A stretch of DNA of 64,000 bases from JAHEGP01 sp963792875 (GCA_963792875.1 CAWBXV010000002.1:248001-312000), one strand, 5' to 3'; counted from the first letter of the stretch, positions 25,437 through 34,786 are shown. Made by a program: numbers and translations. The notes: a model not told the origin generated them from the letters alone.

Positions 25437-26930
25437 CTATTCACCCTGATCTTCAAACCAGGGCGCCCTCGCGGTCATAATTAACTGAGCGGCCCGTTCT
25501 TCATCCACGCTGCCTATCTCAAGCAATTCCTCTACAGACTGCTCCGCCAGATCTTCCATCGTTACGATGCCGCAACTGGCCAGAACGAAAGCAAGGTGCT
25601 TATCCATGCCGTCCATATTCAACAGGTCGTCGGCTGGCTCGACATCCTCCAGCTTTTCTTCGCTGGCAATGGCCTGGGTCAGCAGCGCATCTTTGGCACG
25701 CGCCCTGAGTTCTTCGGCGATGTCCTCGTCAAAGCCTTCGATCTCGAGCAACTCCTCGAGCGGGACATAGGCGACTTCTTCAATCGATGTGAAGCCTTCA
25801 TCGACCAGCGTCATAGCCACATCTTCTTCAACATCGAGCGCCGACATGAACTGCTCCAGTATTTCACCGGCCTCCGCAGCTCTCTTGACAGCCGCGTCTT
25901 CAACGCTCATGACGTTGATCCGCCAGCCGGTGAGCTCGCTCGCCAGCCGAACATTCTGGCCGGTACGCCCAATCGCCTGCGCCAGATTGCCCTCTGCGAC
26001 AGCCACGTCGATGCTGCGCGCATCCTCATCCACGACGATGGATTCAACCTCCGCGGGAGCCATGGCGTTGATTACGAGCTGCGCAGGATTGTCATCCCAG
26101 ACGATGATATCGACGCGCTCGTTGTTTAGCTCGTTGGATACAGCCTGTACGCGAGAACCGCCCATGCCCACACAGGCGCCCACCGGATCGATGCGGCCGT
26201 CGTTGGTCTTAACGGCGATCTTGGCGCGCGATCCGGGGTCACGTGCCGCGGCGCGTATTTCGATGATCTGTTCGGCGATCTCCGGCACTTCGATTTTGAA
26301 CAATTCAACGAGTATCTCGTTACAGGCCCTGCTCAGCAGCAATTGGGGACCGCGCGCCTCGGAATTGACGTCAACCAGAATGGCACGTACGCGATCATTC
26401 ACCCGATAGACCTCGCGCCCGACGGTATTCTCCCGAGGAAGCAGCGCCTCGGCATTGCCGCCCAAATCAACGATGATGTTGTCTCTGGTTACGCGCTTGA
26501 CGGTGCCATTCAGAAGGTGGCCAATTTTGCCGCGGTATTCCGCCACGACCTTGGCGCGTTCAGCCTCGCGAACCTTGTGGACGATGACCTGCTTGGCAGT
26601 CTGCGCTGCAATTCTGCCGAAATCGACATTTTCAATCTTCTCTTCGTAGACATCACCCGCCCTCAGCTCCGGATCCTTCTCATGAGCCTCTTCGAGAGTG
26701 AACTGGGTGCCCAGCAGCGCGAGCGTGTCGTCATCTACCACTTCCCAACGCCTGAAAGTCTCATACGCGCCGGTCGAACGATTGATGACAACCCGGATAT
26801 CCGCTTCCTCTTCATACCGCTTCTTGGCGGCCGTCGCCAAAGCGGCCTCCAGCGCTTCAAAAATAATGGTCTGCGAAACCCCCTTCTCATTGGAAACGGC
26901 TTCAGCTACCAACAGAATATCTTTTCCCAT
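25437..26930 (-). CDS. nusA: Transcription termination/antitermination factor NusA
   Basis: Binds RNA polymerase and modulates pausing, termination and antitermination. The 497-residue protein has an N-terminal RNAP-binding domain (MGKDILLVAEAVSNEKG), S1 (about 135-200), KH1 and KH2 domains, and two C-terminal acidic helix-hairpin-helix repeats (from about 360, LVDEGFTSIEEVAYV and ASCGIVTMEDLAEQ) as in E. coli (495 residues). I use the ATG at 26928-26930; a frame extending to 26975 adds 15 non-homologous residues. In E. coli NusA represses its own operon at leader terminators, and one such hairpin is seen here before rimP. Confidence 0.96.
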   Translation of the reverse strand: MGKDILLVAEAVSNEKGVSQTIIFEALEAALATAAKKRYEEEADIRVVINRSTGAYETFRRWEVVDDDTLALLGTQFTLEEAHEKDPELRAGDVYEEKIENVDFGRIAAQTAKQVIVHKVREAERAKVVAEYRGKIGHLLNGTVKRVTRDNIIVDLGGNAEALLPRENTVGREVYRVNDRVRAILVDVNSEARGPQLLLSRACNEILVELFKIEVPEIAEQIIEIRAAARDPGSRAKIAVKTNDGRIDPVGACVGMGGSRVQAVSNELNNERVDIIVWDDNPAQLVINAMAPAEVESIVVDEDARSIDVAVAEGNLAQAIGRTGQNVRLASELTGWRINVMSVEDAAVKRAAEAGEILEQFMSALDVEEDVAMTLVDEGFTSIEEVAYVPLEELLEIEGFDEDIAEELRARAKDALLTQAIASEEKLEDVEPADDLLNMDGMDKHLAFVLASCGIVTMEDLAEQSVEELLEIGSVDEERAAQLIMTARAPWFEDQGE

Positions 26931-26990
26931 ATTCCAACTCCGACCGCAATCTACCGGCAAACCGACGGCGCACATTCTCCGACGCCCTTG

Positions 26991-27455
26991 TTATTTTGCC
27001 CCACCCGGCCCATCGACCAGATTGGCCTTGTCAATACCTTCGAACGGCAGCAGGTATTCTTCGTCCCCCACCACCAGCACGACCTCTCCGTCTTCCAAGC
27101 CAGCCAGCACGCCCACAAAAATCCTGCGCCCTTCAAAAGGCGACCGCAAACGCAGCTTCACACGACATCCCAGATAGCGCTGCCACTGCTCGATCGTGTA
27201 AAGCGGACGATCGAGACCCGGGGAAGAAACCTCGAGTACATATTCCCCCACTATGGGGTCCTCCACGTCCAAGGCACTGCTGATCTGGCGACTCACAAGC
27301 GCGCAATCATCGACGGTCACACCGCCTGGAGCATCGATATACACTCGCAGCAGTGACCGCCGGCCGCGAGAGTGATAATCCAACCCCCACAACTCGAATC
27401 CCACCGCGCGCACCGCGGGGTCAATAATCCGTTGCAAACGCTCGTTGCTTGCCAA
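26991..27455 (-). CDS. rimP: Ribosome maturation factor RimP
   Basis: Needed for early 30S assembly. The 154-residue protein starts with a helical-beta domain (LQRIIDPAVRAVGFELWGLDYH, LLRVYIDAPGGVTVDDCALVSRQ) and ends with an SH3-like domain (GCRVKLRLRSPFEGRRIFVGV). Homology and the usual family length (about 150) favour the TTG at 27453-27455, which has AAGG 4 nt upstream. A TTG at 27483-27485 in the same frame is the other option and would add 10 residues. It is the first gene of the rimP-nusA-infB unit, downstream of the tRNA genes. Confidence 0.9.
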   Translation of the reverse strand: MASNERLQRIIDPAVRAVGFELWGLDYHSRGRRSLLRVYIDAPGGVTVDDCALVSRQISSALDVEDPIVGEYVLEVSSPGLDRPLYTIEQWQRYLGCRVKLRLRSPFEGRRIFVGVLAGLEDGEVVLVVGDEEYLLPFEGIDKANLVDGPGGAK

Positions 27456-27486
27456 AGTACCTTTTTGCTCCAGTGTAATAACCAAT

Positions 27487-27505
27487 AAAAAAAGGGCTCG
27501 CGCCC
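27487..27505 (-). terminator. Intrinsic terminator in the rimP leader
   Basis: Minus-strand reading: GGGC-GCGA-GCCC (27494-27505) followed by seven T (27487-27493). The stem is short but GC-only with a stable tetraloop. It ends about 30 nt before the rimP start and is the second terminator after the tRNA-fMet gene, so it is likely to attenuate read-through into rimP-nusA-infB, as the leader terminators of the E. coli metY-nusA operon do. Confidence 0.6.
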
Positions 27506-27640
27506 AATCCTACCCGCACCAGACTTCGCCTTAACCCCATAAGCCGAGCGAACGCTGGACACTCAAGTTATCGCGAATCGAAGGAGCAAGCCGGCAACCC
27601 TCTACCGGGCGCCACAGACCGTATATGCTTCCGACCCAAT

Positions 27641-27668
27641 AAAAAAGCCCCTAAGTAGGGGCTTTTTT
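27641..27668. terminator. Bidirectional terminator downstream of tRNA-fMet
   Basis: An inverted repeat with GCCCCTA/TAGGGGC arms, a 2-nt centre and flanking A6/T6 runs. It lies 51 bp past the 3' end of the tRNA-fMet gene on the minus strand. Confidence 0.9.
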
Positions 27669-27718
27669 ATCGACGGCCATACGGCCTGCACCTTGACAGC
27701 AAATTGACTTTGCCGAAT

Positions 27719-27795
<77 letters not shown>

Positions 27796-27853
27796 TCAAA
27801 GCTTCCCCAACCTCAGGCTTGTAGCTCTTTAACGACCTGATTAAGGAGGACAA

Positions 27854-27882
27854 ATTGTAAGGAATGCCACTGCATCCGTCAA
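27854..27882 (-). promoter_or_regulatory. Sigma-70 promoter for tRNA-fMet
   Basis: Minus strand: TTGACG (27877-27882), 17 bp, TACAAT (27854-27859). Both boxes are near consensus. The start would be about 27847, 50 nt before the tRNA. It may also drive rimP-nusA-infB by read-through. Confidence 0.75.
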
Positions 27883-27916
27883 CCAATATATCGCTATTTT
27901 TACACCTTCTTCGAAT

Positions 27917-27933
27917 CGCGCCACCATGGCGCG
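27917..27933. repeat. Perfect inverted repeat between the two tRNA genes
   Basis: CGCGCCA (27917-27923) and TGGCGCG (27927-27933) with a 3-nt loop. It lies 26 bp beyond the 3' end of tRNA-Leu and may define the end of the secG/tRNA-Leu transcript. There is no T-tract. Confidence 0.4.
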
Positions 27934-27958
27934 CAACCCGAGAAGACCGATAAATTGG

Positions 27959-28045
27959 TGGTGCCGAAGGCCGGACTTGAACCGGCACGGGCGTTAGCCC
28001 ACTACCCCCTCAAGATAGCGTGTCTACCAATTTCACCACTTCGGC
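27959..28045 (-). tRNA. tRNA-Leu (GAG)
   Basis: An 87-nt class II tRNA with encoded CCA (27959-27961). The acceptor stem is GCCGAAG/CTTCGGC, the D arm TGGTGAAATTGGTAGACA is typical of leucine tRNAs, the anticodon loop CTTGAGG gives anticodon GAG, there is a long variable arm, and the T arm is GCCGGTTCAAGTCCGGC. The anticodon stem contains one U-G pair. It is only 22 bp after the secG stop and probably lies on the same transcript. Confidence 0.95.
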
Positions 28046-28067
28046 ATAAACTGAAAAACATTGCAAC

Positions 28068-28445
28068 TCAATCGACCCCCGGGATCTCAACCTCGGAGCC
28101 CGCATCGCCAGCCTCGGGTAGGGGAACATCGCCCGAGGGCACACCCTCAGCCTCTGGCACCTCACCCTGTATCACCGCCGGTACAGCTACGTCCACCATG
28201 CCGCCCGCGTGATTCTTTGCAACCAGAGCCAACGCAAAACTGGTTACGAAAAACAATGCTGCCAACAAAGCGGTCGCCTTGGTCAGCACATTGCCGCCAC
28301 CAGCCGCACCAAACATAGTCTGCGATGACCCGGCACCAAAGGAGGCACCCATCTCCGCACCCTTACCCTGCTGCAGCAGTATCAAGCCGATAATTGCCAG
28401 CGCGATAAGAACATGGACAACAATAATAACCTGTTCGATTCCCAT
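28068..28445 (-). CDS. secG: Preprotein translocase subunit SecG
   Basis: A small inner-membrane subunit of SecYEG that aids SecA-driven export. Two membrane helices (about 5-23 and 55-76) flank the conserved loop LLQQGKGAEMGASFGAGSSQTMFG. The 125-residue protein carries an acidic, Pro/Gly-rich C-terminal tail of about 45 residues (GEVPEAEGVPSGDVPLPE) that is not needed for the core fold and varies in the family. It follows tpiA by 7 bp and precedes tRNA-Leu. Confidence 0.95.
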   Translation of the reverse strand: MGIEQVIIVVHVLIALAIIGLILLQQGKGAEMGASFGAGSSQTMFGAAGGGNVLTKATALLAALFFVTSFALALVAKNHAGGMVDVAVPAVIQGEVPEAEGVPSGDVPLPEAGDAGSEVEIPGVD

Positions 28446-28452
28446 AAAACCA

Positions 28453-29205
28453 TCAACCCATTGCCCGGGCTATCGAAGCGAATTCTGCAGCGTCCAGCGA
28501 CGCACCCCCAACCAAAGCACCATTGACATCGTCCATGGCAAACAATTCAGCGGCGTTGGCTGCCTTTACACTACCGCCATAGAGGATGCAAATCTGCTCG
28601 GCACCAGCAACCCCCTCCTCGACCAACACGCCGCGCAGAAACGCATGAACTTCCTGCGCCTGACCGGGCGATGCGGTTCTACCGGTACCTATGGCCCAGA
28701 CCGGCTCATAAGCAAGCGATGCCGCGGCAAGTCCATCCGGGCCCACTTCAGCAATGACACTGGCCAGCTGCTCGGCAACAACATCAAGAGTATCGCCTGC
28801 CTCACGCTGCTCGAGAGTCTCACCCACACACAAAATGGGCGCCAGCCCCGCTTGAATGACCCTGCCGACCTTGCGGGCGACCACTTCGCTGGCCTCGCCA
28901 TACAGCTGCCTGCGCTCAGAGTGGCCGACGATAACATAACGGCAACCGACGTCAGCGAGCATGTCCGCGCAAACCTCGCCGGTATAGGCGCCCTTATCGT
29001 GCTCGGCAACATTTTGAGCACCCAAGGCAATCGACGAGCCACGCAACCGCGTCGCAACCTCCGCCAGATAAGGAAACGGCGGACAGACCGCTACTCGAAC
29101 AAACTCCGAACCCGGCCTGGCATCAATCAGTGCCCTAACCAGCGCCTCATTAGCCGCGCGGCTCCCGTGCATCTTCCAGTTGCCCACCACCATGCCATTA
29201 CGCAT
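28453..29205 (-). CDS. tpiA: Triosephosphate isomerase
   Basis: Interconverts dihydroxyacetone phosphate and glyceraldehyde 3-phosphate. The 250-residue TIM barrel has the substrate-binding NWKMHG (K11), the electrophile His in VIVGHSERR, the catalytic Glu in AYEPVWAIGTG with the flexible loop that follows, and LYGGSVKAANA at the phosphate site. Length is normal. It lies between glmM (113 bp upstream) and secG. Confidence 0.96.
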   Translation of the reverse strand: MRNGMVVGNWKMHGSRAANEALVRALIDARPGSEFVRVAVCPPFPYLAEVATRLRGSSIALGAQNVAEHDKGAYTGEVCADMLADVGCRYVIVGHSERRQLYGEASEVVARKVGRVIQAGLAPILCVGETLEQREAGDTLDVVAEQLASVIAEVGPDGLAAASLAYEPVWAIGTGRTASPGQAQEVHAFLRGVLVEEGVAGAEQICILYGGSVKAANAAELFAMDDVNGALVGGASLDAAEFASIARAMG

Positions 29206-29318
29206 GCGATAGACTCCGCTTTCGCGAGGGGGCCAATATTACCCAACAAAAGCCTGCCACACAAGAACCCCGCAATCCGTATGCCAAACATTTATACCGC
29301 TGCATGCAGCAGACGCAT

Positions 29319-30659
29319 CTAGGCCAGCGCGTCCGCTACCACAGCGGCAAGCTGACCGACCAGTTGCTCTACCTGATCGGCCCTCTCTCCCTCTACCATC
29401 ACCCTGACTACCGGCTCTGTACCCGAAGGCCGCAACAACACGCGACCGGTATGCGCCAGCTGCGCTTCGGCGTCGGCGACGGCCCTGGCGATTTCTGCAT
29501 TGTCTTTCAACTTTCCGCTATTGCGCGCGGGGACATTGACCATCTTCTGCGGATATTTTTCCATACCCTTCTTGAGCTCATGCACTGATTGTCCCTGCGC
29601 AACGGAGGCGAAGAGCACCTGCAGGGCAGCCACGATGCCATCGCCGGTCGTGGTGACATCACCACAAATGATATGACCGGACGATTCACCACCAAGACGC
29701 CACCCCAAACGCGCCATTTCGGCGATGACATAGCGATCACCCACCTGCGCGCGGACGAAGGGGATCTGGAGTTCTTTGAGGGCCCGCTCGAAGCCGAAAT
29801 TACTCATCAGCGTCCCGACCACCCCGCTGCATTCTCCCTTGGAGCGCAGCCGATCACTGGCGATGATATACAACAACTCATCGCCGTCGATGACCTCGCC
29901 CATGTGGTCTACGAGAATCACGCGGTCACCGTCGCCATCGAGCGCAACGCCCAGATCAGCGCGATGTCGCTGTACTTCGTCGATGAGATTCTCCGGTCGT
30001 GTAGAGCCGACTTTGTGGTTGATGTTCAGGCCATCCGGGGCAACCGCCACGCTGATAACCTCGGCTCCCAGCTCTCTAAAAACGCTCGGAGCGATGTGAT
30101 AGGTCGCACCGTTGGCGCAATCCACCACGATGCGCATACCATCAAGGTTGAACTGACCGGGAACCGTGCTCTTGCAGTACTCGATGTAGCGCCCCGCAGC
30201 GTCTTCCATGCGCACGACTTTACCCAGATCCGCCGAGTCGACCGTGACGATTTCGTGCTCGAGCATCTCTTCGATCGCCAATTCGATCTCATCCGGCAGC
30301 TTAGTGCCGCCCGCAGAGAAGAATTTGATGCCATTGTCACTGAAGGGATTGTGTGACGCACTTATCACGATGCCCGCGCTGGCATGAAAAGTCCGCGTGA
30401 GATAGGCGATTCCCGGCGTAGGCATGGGACCGAGCAGCGCGACATCGACCCCTGCGGCGACCAGACCCGCCTCCAGGGCGGACTCGAACATGTAGCCAGA
30501 GATGCGGGTATCCTTGCCAATGATGAATTTGCCTCGGCCCTTTTTCACCATTACCCGACCCGCCGCCCAGCCCAGGTGCAACATGAAATCTGGCGTGATC
30601 GGCCGCGTACCTACGGCACCGCGAATACCGTCAGTACCGAAATATTTTCTTTTTGTCAT
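29319..30659 (-). CDS. glmM: Phosphoglucosamine mutase
   Basis: Converts glucosamine-6-phosphate to glucosamine-1-phosphate for UDP-GlcNAc, hence for peptidoglycan and LPS. The 446-residue alpha-phosphohexomutase has YFGTDGIRGAVG, the phosphoserine loop GIVISASHNPFSDNG (S102), the metal site DGDGDRVILVD, GGESSGHIICGD (sugar binding) and RPSGTEPVVRVMVE (phosphate binding). Its ATG overlaps the folP stop by 4 bp. Confidence 0.96.
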   Translation of the reverse strand: MTKRKYFGTDGIRGAVGTRPITPDFMLHLGWAAGRVMVKKGRGKFIIGKDTRISGYMFESALEAGLVAAGVDVALLGPMPTPGIAYLTRTFHASAGIVISASHNPFSDNGIKFFSAGGTKLPDEIELAIEEMLEHEIVTVDSADLGKVVRMEDAAGRYIEYCKSTVPGQFNLDGMRIVVDCANGATYHIAPSVFRELGAEVISVAVAPDGLNINHKVGSTRPENLIDEVQRHRADLGVALDGDGDRVILVDHMGEVIDGDELLYIIASDRLRSKGECSGVVGTLMSNFGFERALKELQIPFVRAQVGDRYVIAEMARLGWRLGGESSGHIICGDVTTTGDGIVAALQVLFASVAQGQSVHELKKGMEKYPQKMVNVPARNSGKLKDNAEIARAVADAEAQLAHTGRVLLRPSGTEPVVRVMVEGERADQVEQLVGQLAAVVADALA

Positions 30660-31552
30660 TCGGTCGTATCCTTAAAAACAGCGCTAATCACATCAACCGC
30701 GTCCCGCGTCTCAGCCACGTCATGAACCCGCACAATCGCCACACCTTGACTCACGGCGAGAGCCGCCAGCGCCAAGCTCCCTGCGAGTCGGCCATCGACA
30801 GCACGGCCGGTGATGCCACCAATCATTGACTTGCGGGAAACGCCCACGAGAACGTGGAAACCGGTTGCAACAAACTCGGGGAGATGCCTGAAGATTGACA
30901 GGTTCTGCCCGAGGGACTTGCCAAAGCCAAAGCCGGGATCAATGATTATCCTGTCCGGCGCAACGCCACAACCGATGCAGACTTCAGCCCTTTGCAGAAG
31001 AAATTCTAGAACATCCTGTACGACATCCGCATAACTGGGAGCCTGCTGCATGAACTGGGGCTCACCCTGCATATGCATCAGGCAGACGGAAGCCCTTGCA
31101 TCAGCCACCGCGTCGAGCGCGCCGGGCCGTCGCAGCGCCCTGACATCGTTGATCATCACCGCACCCCGACTCAGCGCATCACGCATCACCGGCGCACAGC
31201 TGGTATCCACCGAGATCGCCACCTCAAAACGACAGGCCAGCGCCTCAACCACGGGCAATACGCGATCCATTTCCTCCTGCAACGACACCGGCGCCGATCC
31301 TGGACGCGTCGACTCCCCGCCCACATCCAGAATATCCACCCCATGGGCAACCATCTCCGCTGCTCGGTACAACACGCCATCCAAGGCGACGTGGTTGCCC
31401 GACCAGAACCGTCCACCATCAGAAAATGAGTCCGGTGTGACGTTGAGAATACCCATTACCGCGGGCGCGGCCAATTGAAAAGATCGGGGGCCACACCCCA
31501 AGGTCAGGCGCCGCGCGCTCTTCCCAGCTTGGAACGCGTCAAATCCGCTCAC
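30656..31552 (-). CDS. folP: Dihydropteroate synthase
   Basis: Condenses 6-hydroxymethyl-dihydropterin pyrophosphate with p-aminobenzoate, the sulfonamide-sensitive folate step. The 298-residue TIM barrel has MGILNVTPDSFSDGG, DVGGESTRPGS, ISVDTS, INDVRALR, IIDPGFGFGKSLGQN and GVSRKSMIG. It begins 8 bp after ftsH and is coupled to glmM (ATGA overlap), the same trio order as in E. coli and Pseudomonas. Confidence 0.96.
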   Translation of the reverse strand: MSGFDAFQAGKSARRLTLGCGPRSFQLAAPAVMGILNVTPDSFSDGGRFWSGNHVALDGVLYRAAEMVAHGVDILDVGGESTRPGSAPVSLQEEMDRVLPVVEALACRFEVAISVDTSCAPVMRDALSRGAVMINDVRALRRPGALDAVADARASVCLMHMQGEPQFMQQAPSYADVVQDVLEFLLQRAEVCIGCGVAPDRIIIDPGFGFGKSLGQNLSIFRHLPEFVATGFHVLVGVSRKSMIGGITGRAVDGRLAGSLALAALAVSQGVAIVRVHDVAETRDAVDVISAVFKDTTE

Positions 31553-31560
31553 TCCACTGC

Positions 31561-33501
31561 CTAGTGTTCGCCTACCGGCCCCCCAATCGGTCCCGTGGCG
31601 CCACCGGTTCCCGGCGCCCGCTCATCCGCAGCCCGCTCGTCACCTGAGCCGACTCCTCCGTCGATATCATTCCAATCCGAAGGCGGCTTGGGCGGCCTGC
31701 CCGCCATGATCTCGTCGATCTGCGCGGCGTCGATGGTTTCGTACAGCATGAGCGCATCGGCCATCATTTGCAGTTTGTCACGGTGCTCCTCCAGGATCGC
31801 CTTGGCCCGCCCATAGCACTCATCGATGATACGCCGCACTTCCTCGTCAATCTGCCGAGCCGTCTCGCCGGATACGGTCTTGCTGTGCATGGTCGCGGAG
31901 CGCCCGAGAAACACTTCATCATCGCTTTCGTCATACAAGAGAGGACCCATTCTCTCCGACAGGCCCCACTTCGTGACCATATTGCGCGCGATCTCAGTGG
32001 CCCGTTGGATATCATTCTGAGCGCCGGTCGTTACGCCATCGTCGCCGAGAGTAAGCTGCTCGGCGATACGACCGCCAAACAGGCTGCAGATCTGGCTCAG
32101 TATGGCCCGACGAGAACGGCTATAGCGGTCCTCCTCCGGCAGAAACATCGTCACGCCCAACGCTCGGCCTCTCGGGATGATGCTGACTTTGTACACCGGG
32201 TCGTGTTCGGGCACCATTCTTCCAACGATGGCATGACCGGCCTCGTGATAGGCCGTATTCCGCTTTTCCGCTTCAGACATCACCATGGATTTGCGCTCGG
32301 CGCCCATCATGATCTTGTCCTTTGCCAGTTCGAATTGCGCCATCGCCACCAGTCGCAGATTGGAGCGTGCCGCAAACAGCGCCGCTTCATTGGCGAGGTT
32401 CGCCAAGTCAGCACCGGAGAAACCAGGGGTGCCTCTTGCGATCACAGCAGGCACTACATCGTCGGCCAGCGGCAACTTGCGCATGTGAACCTTGAGTATC
32501 TGCTCTCTGCCCCGGATATCCGGCAGACCCACCACCACCTGGCGGTCGAATCGCCCAGGCCGCAACAGCGCCGGATCCAGCACATCGGGGCGGTTGGTCG
32601 CGGAAATGACGATCACGCCGTCATTGGCCTCGAAGCCATCCATCTCGACCAGCAACTGGTTCAGTGTCTGCTCGCGCTCATCGTGGCCGCCCCCCAACCC
32701 AGCGCCGCGGTGACGGCCCACGGCATCGATTTCATCGATGAATATGATACAGGGTGCCTGCTTCTTGGCCTGGTCGAACATGTCGCGCACGCGTGATGCC
32801 CCCACGCCCACGAACATCTCGACAAAATCCGAGCCGGAGATGGAGAAGAAGGGCACCTTGGCCTCCCCTGCGATGGCCTTGGCCAAGAGAGTCTTACCCG
32901 TTCCGGGAGGGCCAACCATCAGCACACCTCGCGGAATGCGTCCGCCCAATCGCTGAAACTTGCCCGGGTCGCGCAGGAACTCCACCAGTTCCTGTACGTC
33001 CTCCTTCGCCTCATCGACCCCCGCCACATCGGCAAAAGTCGTCTTGATCTGATCCTCACCCAGCAGGCGCGCCTTGCTCTTGCCGAATGCCATGGGGCCG
33101 CCTCGGCCTCCCCCACCACCTTGCATCTGGCGCATGAAAAACATGAACACCGCCAGGATAATCAGAATGGGGAAGCTCGCCACCAGGAGTTGCGTCCATA
33201 GGCTTTGCTGCTCGGGCTCGGTACCCTTGACCTGCACCCGATGCTCCCAGAGATCATCCATCAGCTTCGGATCATCCAGCATGGGCCGGATCGTTTTAAA
33301 CTGCGAGCCATCCTGACGCTCGCCCATTATCACCAGGCCGTCGATTACGACCTGCTTCACTCTGTCATCGCGAATCTCGCGAATAAAAGCGCTGTAATCG
33401 AGCGTCTCCTTAGCGGATTGCACGTTGAAGTTCTGAAAAACGGTCAGCAGCACGGCCGCGATCACCAACCACAACAACAAGTTTTTTACCATATCATTCA
33501 A
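31561..33501 (-). CDS. ftsH: ATP-dependent zinc metalloprotease FtsH
   Basis: An inner-membrane AAA+ protease that degrades misfolded membrane proteins and regulators such as sigma-32 and LpxC. The 646-residue protein has membrane helices at about 5-23 and 105-125 with a periplasmic domain between. The AAA+ module has Walker A GPPGTGKT, Walker B IIFIDEIDAVG and SRH GRFDRQVVVGLPD. The zinc site is HEAGH, with a downstream Asp/Glu ligand. The C-terminal tail is Gly/Ala/Glu-rich and probably disordered. It lies downstream of rlmE with a 253-bp gap. Confidence 0.96.
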   Translation of the reverse strand: MNDMVKNLLLWLVIAAVLLTVFQNFNVQSAKETLDYSAFIREIRDDRVKQVVIDGLVIMGERQDGSQFKTIRPMLDDPKLMDDLWEHRVQVKGTEPEQQSLWTQLLVASFPILIILAVFMFFMRQMQGGGGGRGGPMAFGKSKARLLGEDQIKTTFADVAGVDEAKEDVQELVEFLRDPGKFQRLGGRIPRGVLMVGPPGTGKTLLAKAIAGEAKVPFFSISGSDFVEMFVGVGASRVRDMFDQAKKQAPCIIFIDEIDAVGRHRGAGLGGGHDEREQTLNQLLVEMDGFEANDGVIVISATNRPDVLDPALLRPGRFDRQVVVGLPDIRGREQILKVHMRKLPLADDVVPAVIARGTPGFSGADLANLANEAALFAARSNLRLVAMAQFELAKDKIMMGAERKSMVMSEAEKRNTAYHEAGHAIVGRMVPEHDPVYKVSIIPRGRALGVTMFLPEEDRYSRSRRAILSQICSLFGGRIAEQLTLGDDGVTTGAQNDIQRATEIARNMVTKWGLSERMGPLLYDESDDEVFLGRSATMHSKTVSGETARQIDEEVRRIIDECYGRAKAILEEHRDKLQMMADALMLYETIDAAQIDEIMAGRPPKPPSDWNDIDGGVGSGDERAADERAPGTGGATGPIGGPVGEH

Positions 33502-33754
33502 GGAATAACCCTCTAATCGGATTGGCTGGCGCAGCCCTGCCAGCGCTTACAACGCTTCACTCTACTACAGATTCCGCGAGGTCAACAATTCACAATTCAC
33601 ACTGCTGCACTCCCGCCGCACCTGCTGCGACAGCCAATGAAAAACGAGACGCCGCGTGCGCGCCGGACTATCGCCGGCCTGCGCAGCTTATACGCACGGA
33701 CTGGCCAGGCGGTTGATAACTGAAGCGGGGACGGGGCTCCCTTTTGCGGCATGC

Positions 33755-34381
33755 TTAACTCTCGGCTTTGAAGCCGCGCGCGAGCAGGTACATTTCGCGC
33801 GAGCGCGAGCGCGAAGCATCGGGCTTTCTACTCGAGACCCGCTCAAAATCCGCGCGCAAATCCCGCAGATAGCTTTCAAAGCCTTCGCCCTGAAACACCT
33901 TGGTCAACAGACTCCCCCCCGGTTGCAGCACCGTTCTGGCAAACTCGTGGGCAAGCTCCGCCAGATGCATCGCCCGGGGCTGGTCTACGGCCTTCATGCC
34001 ACTCATATTGGGGGCCATATCGGAAATTACAAGGTCCACGTAACTACCCCCGAGCAACTCCAGCAGCTGCCGCAGGACTTGCTCATCGGTAAAGTCCCCA
34101 CAGATGAACTCGACGCCGGCCAATGCGTCCATGGGAAGAATATCGCAGCTCACAACGCGACCCGATCGCCCCACGTGGCCGGCGGCCACCTGCGACCAGC
34201 CGCCAGGCGCTGCGCCCAGGTCGACCACTGTCATGCCGGGCTTGATGATATGATCCCTGCCCTGGATTTCGAGCAGCTTGTAGCATGCCCTGGATCGATA
34301 GCCCTCGGCCTGCGCCGTTTTGACGTAGGGGTCACGAAAGTGCTCCTGCAGCCAGCGTCGGCTGCTCTTTTTTCTGGGCAT
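33755..34381 (-). CDS. rlmE: 23S rRNA 2'-O-ribose U2552 methyltransferase
   Basis: A SAM-dependent heat-shock-linked methyltransferase acting on the 50S A-site loop. The 208-residue protein has the SAM motif VVDLGAAPGGWSQVAAGHVG, DLVISDMAPNMSG, and the K-D-K-E tetrad spread over SRACYKLLEI, SDMAPN and GGSLLTKVFQGEG. The ATG at 34379-34381 is where homology begins (MPRKKSSRRWLQEHFRDPYV); an upstream in-frame start is less likely. It is divergent from yhbY and upstream of ftsH, as in E. coli. Confidence 0.95.
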   Translation of the reverse strand: MPRKKSSRRWLQEHFRDPYVKTAQAEGYRSRACYKLLEIQGRDHIIKPGMTVVDLGAAPGGWSQVAAGHVGRSGRVVSCDILPMDALAGVEFICGDFTDEQVLRQLLELLGGSYVDLVISDMAPNMSGMKAVDQPRAMHLAELAHEFARTVLQPGGSLLTKVFQGEGFESYLRDLRADFERVSSRKPDASRSRSREMYLLARGFKAES

Positions 34382-34465
34382 AGTTAAAAGCTCTTTAATC
34401 ATGCGGACGGCCGGGATAGCGTAGAATGGCCGCCCCAATACCCACTGACGGCGAGCAATCAGGCA

Positions 34466-34786
34466 ATGCAGCTAGACAACCCCACCAAAAAGCATTTACG
34501 GGGCATCGGCCACGGGCTGAAGCCTCTGGTTACCGTTGCCAGCAAAGGGCTCACCGACGCCGTGTGCTCAGAGATCAATCGGGCGCTGGATGATCACGAG
34601 TTGATCAAGGTGAGCATCCGGACAAATGACCGAGCGGAACTGCGCCGCATTGCGGCCGAGATGAGTGGACGTTGCGGGGCAGAACTGGTTCAGCTCATAG
34701 GTCACGTTGCGCTGCTCTTCCGAGCGGCGGACAAACCCGACCCTCGGCTCTCGAATGTGCTGCGCGCCCAGAGCCAGCGCATCTAA
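34466..34786 (+). CDS. yhbY: CRM-domain (YhbY-type) ribosome-associated RNA-binding protein
   Basis: A 106-residue protein, essentially one CRS1/YhbY domain. It has LRGIGHGLKPLVTVASKGLT, the RNA-binding face, then INRALDDHELIKVSI and LVQLIGHVALLFRA. E. coli YhbY associates with pre-50S particles. It is divergent from rlmE across an 84-bp gap. Confidence 0.93.
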   Translation: MQLDNPTKKHLRGIGHGLKPLVTVASKGLTDAVCSEINRALDDHELIKVSIRTNDRAELRRIAAEMSGRCGAELVQLIGHVALLFRAADKPDPRLSNVLRAQSQRI

